A DNA stretch of 64,000 nucleotides from Spirosoma agri. Its GTDB lineage: Bacteria; Bacteroidota; Bacteroidia; Cytophagales; Spirosomataceae. The translations under genes and the position numbers were made by a program. The notes beneath the pieces are model-generated. The model saw only the letters and a program-made list of their open reading frames with translations, made no database searches and was not told the origin of the DNA. The stretch spans positions 2,356,001-2,420,000 of the forward strand of contig NZ_JAAGNZ010000001.1 in NCBI RefSeq assembly GCF_010747415.1, given 5' to 3'. How positions within the stretch are numbered: position 1 is the first letter of the stretch; every line of letters begins with the position of its first letter. This document shows, in pieces, positions 61,683-64,000 of this stretch.

Positions 61683-63743
61683 TCAAAATGTTTCGATTTT
61701 TTCTGGCTCGATCCACCGACTATCTTCCCGGATCAACTCGATCAGTTCATCGACAGCCCGGTCGGCGGGCACCGATTTCTTGATTACCTGCTGACCCCGG
61801 TAAAGCGCAATTTTATCGCGGCCAATGCCCACATACCCATAGTCGGCGTCGGCCATTTCGCCGGGACCGTTAACGATACAGCCCATGATGCCAATTTTTA
61901 CGCCTTTTAGGTGATCGGTACGCTGACGAATGTGGGCCGTCGTTTCCTGTAGATCGAACAGCGTACGTCCGCAGGAAGGGCAGGAGATGTATTCGGTTTT
62001 TGTGATGCGGGTTCGGGCGGCCTGTAAAATGCCGAAGGCCAGGCTGTTCAGCCGTTTCAACTCATCGTTCGAGCCGTGTCTTGATGTGGCAAGCATAATG
62101 CCATCGCCAAGTCCGTCGATCAGTAAGCCACCCACGTCAGTTGCCGCATACAACGGTACATCGTCGTCCGGCACCGTTGGGTAGCCACGCTGGATGACTA
62201 CAGGCGTAGTCAGCTGTTGGTTCATAAGCTCGACAACCAACCGACGCAGCTCAGGCATGGCATGGGCATTCTCGGTCGAAATGACCAGCACAACGGTCTT
62301 GTCCGACCGCAGCATAGTCAGTAGCTCACTGGACAGATCGGCCAGCGTTGCGCGTATGAAATTCAGGCGACTGTGCCGTTTTTCACCCGTCGATTGCGCC
62401 GATACATAATCGGGCGCTGTCAGCAGCGGGAACGCGTTGATCTGATCGGAACTGGTTTGCCAAACGGCGAAATCCTGAATTTCCTTCAGACCGTTGGGTA
62501 ACATGAACTGCGCCGGATGCGAACCCGTGTAGATATAATCAGCACCGAGGTCATTCATACGCCATTTGTCTGGCACGGGCAGGTAAAAATGACCAACCGG
62601 ATGCAGCACCTCGTGGTCCGTTACGGGCGTCTGGCTAAAGTCGGCAATGACGCGCGGCACGTTCTGGCCCCCAAAATTTCCGACCTCATGCGTTGCCCGA
62701 CGACTGTATTGAAAGGGATTGATCGGATAAGTGGTGATGGCTGGAATTGGCGTGCTACTGGCAGCCCGATTCGTATAGCGGTCGATCAACGCCTGGGCAA
62801 CGGGAGCTTCACGCTCTGGTTCTTCGGTCAGTGATACACGAACCGTGTCGCCGATACCATCTTCGAGCAACGTGCCGATACCCAGCGCCGATTTGATCCG
62901 ACCGTCTTCGGCTTCACCCGCTTCCGTCACGCCGAGGTGCAACGGGTACGGTTTCAGGCCTTCTTCGTCCAGGCGCTGCACCAGCAGGCGGTAGGCTTGC
63001 ACCATCACCTGCGGGTTGCTCGACTTCATCGACAGAACGATGTTATAATACTGTTCTTCTTCGCAAATCCGGAGGAATTCCAGCGCTGATTCCACCATGC
63101 CGACGGGTGTGTCACCGTAACGACTCAGAATGCGGTCAGACAACGAACCGTGATTAGTGCCAATTCGCATGGCCGTTCCGTATTCTTTACAAATACGAAT
63201 CAGCGGCAAAAATTTAGCCCGGATTCGCTCCAGTTCGGCGGCATAGGCTGCGTCGGTATAGTCAATAAATTCGAATCGCTTGCGATCGGCGTAATTGCCG
63301 GGGTTGATCCTGACTTTCTCCACAATACGGGCTGCCAGTTCAGCGGCATTGGGCGTGAAGTGAATATCGGCTACCAATGGTGTTGTATAGCCACGCGCCC
63401 GAAGTTCCTTGCGAATATTTTCCAGATTCTGCGCTTCCTTCACACTCGGAGCCGTAATACGGATGTATTCACAACCCGCTTCGATCATTCGGATACTCTG
63501 CTCCACGGAGCCTTTGGTATCCATTGTATCAATGGTGGTCATCGACTGAACCCGAATCGGAAAGTCTGATCCCATTGGCACATCACCAATGGTAACCGTA
63601 CTGGTTTTCCGTCGGATGTAGCGGATTAGCGAAGGGGTGTACAGCGTTGATGAAGTAAGTTGCTCCGGCGTATCGGTAGCCGTCGAAATAGAGGGGGTAA
63701 GCAGCGAATCGAGCATACGGGTATCGGCAGAGCCGTTTGACAC
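61683..63743 (-). CDS. ispG: 4-hydroxy-3-methylbut-2-enyl-diphosphate synthase, long form
   Basis: 686 aa (ATG at 63716 is a possible later start). Penultimate step of the MEP isoprenoid pathway; needs a [4Fe-4S] cluster. N-terminal TIM barrel: RKTSTVTIGDVPMGSDFPIRVQSMTT, ADIHFTPNAAEL, KVRINPGNY, YGTAMRIGTNHGSLS. A large insertion lies between about residues 280 and 550. The C-terminal iron-sulphur region has CPSCGRTLFD and GIMGCIVNGPGEM. Length near twice that of E. coli IspG is the Bacteroidota/Chlamydia form. A reverse TACCTTTG box lies at 63760-63767. Confidence 0.96.
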   Translation of the reverse strand: MSNGSADTRMLDSLLTPSISTATDTPEQLTSSTLYTPSLIRYIRRKTSTVTIGDVPMGSDFPIRVQSMTTIDTMDTKGSVEQSIRMIEAGCEYIRITAPSVKEAQNLENIRKELRARGYTTPLVADIHFTPNAAELAARIVEKVRINPGNYADRKRFEFIDYTDAAYAAELERIRAKFLPLIRICKEYGTAMRIGTNHGSLSDRILSRYGDTPVGMVESALEFLRICEEEQYYNIVLSMKSSNPQVMVQAYRLLVQRLDEEGLKPYPLHLGVTEAGEAEDGRIKSALGIGTLLEDGIGDTVRVSLTEEPEREAPVAQALIDRYTNRAASSTPIPAITTYPINPFQYSRRATHEVGNFGGQNVPRVIADFSQTPVTDHEVLHPVGHFYLPVPDKWRMNDLGADYIYTGSHPAQFMLPNGLKEIQDFAVWQTSSDQINAFPLLTAPDYVSAQSTGEKRHSRLNFIRATLADLSSELLTMLRSDKTVVLVISTENAHAMPELRRLVVELMNQQLTTPVVIQRGYPTVPDDDVPLYAATDVGGLLIDGLGDGIMLATSRHGSNDELKRLNSLAFGILQAARTRITKTEYISCPSCGRTLFDLQETTAHIRQRTDHLKGVKIGIMGCIVNGPGEMADADYGYVGIGRDKIALYRGQQVIKKSVPADRAVDELIELIREDSRWIEPEKIETF

Positions 63744-64000
63744 AGACGTTTGCCGAAGACAAAGGTACGGAAAAGGAGTCTTCCAAACATGGTGTCTGTT
63801 TGTCTGGAAAACGTTAGTGCATAGATAAATGTTCGCTTCGTTTCTGCCACCAGTGCATTATCTTCTACCTGATAGTGAGACTAGTTAAGTAAAATTTAAT
63901 AAACATTTTCCAGCTTGTGCAGGTTGAATTGGCGATAAACGAAAGTCGCACTAGGCACACAACCTGTGCTGACAAACGGAAACACAACCTGTCATTTACT
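63744..64000. other. ispG upstream region, no further gene
   Basis: TACCTTTG in reverse (63760-63767) is a promoter box for ispG. Beyond 63770 no ORF or RNA is recognised before the window end. Confidence 0.4.

Overview
The window looks like chromosomal DNA of a Bacteroidota bacterium, most likely a Cytophagales member close to Spirosoma. The evidence is a gliding-motility gldC, type III and type II glutamine synthetases in tandem, DUF4159, DUF4197 and DUF2147 proteins, a long IspG with an insertion, many TAnnTTTG promoter elements (the Bacteroidota -7 box), and few Shine-Dalgarno sequences. No rRNA, tRNA, CRISPR array, transposase or prophage gene was recognised. The species is inferred, not shown.

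Layout. 1-4.7 kb: trehalose metabolism (a TreS-maltokinase fusion cut by the window edge, and a secreted trehalase). 4.7-10.1 kb: small secreted or lipoprotein genes, a 40-aa membrane peptide, an alpha/beta hydrolase and a candidate small RNA with its own promoter and terminator. 10.7-14.3 kb: aldehyde dehydrogenase / EthD / DUF779 operon with a divergent AraC regulator. 14.5-20.5 kb: tripartite RND efflux operon (TolC, RND, MFP), with a 119-bp terminal-inverted-repeat element between tolC and the pump gene. 20.6-23.9 kb: a thioredoxin-fold DUF4369-like protein and a two-component system. 24-31.9 kb: AbrB-like/AT-hook protein, Schlafen AlbA_2 protein, hemF, AraC regulator, menC, lpxK, porin. 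32-34.5 kb: GMC oxidoreductase with its small subunit, ending in a 36-bp perfect palindrome. 35.2-46.6 kb: MtaB, then a reverse-strand gene series phospholipase C - ethanolamine permease - EutB - EutC, and divergently from it two glutamine synthetases. 46.8-64 kb: mostly housekeeping genes (ROK regulator, SDR, rsmE, DUF4159, desaturase, nucleotidase, 2-oxoacid dehydrogenase E2, cinA, truncated haemoglobin, ArsC-like, gldC, thioredoxin/TPR, MmcQ/YjbR, ispG).

The best functional story is a phospholipid-headgroup-to-nitrogen island at 36.6-46.6 kb. A Tat-exported phospholipase C, the Eat permease and B12-dependent ethanolamine ammonia-lyase sit back to back with GSII and GSIII, which would capture the released ammonia; the aldehyde dehydrogenase operon 25 kb away could take the acetaldehyde. 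The best unexplained signals are the small RNA at about 9258-9339, a family of cloverleaf-like intergenic repeats that abut stop codons, and five genes whose TAnnTTTG box lies only 4-6 nt before the start codon, which suggests leaderless transcripts. Gene starts were corrected from the longest frame where a signal peptide, family N-terminus or promoter position required it.
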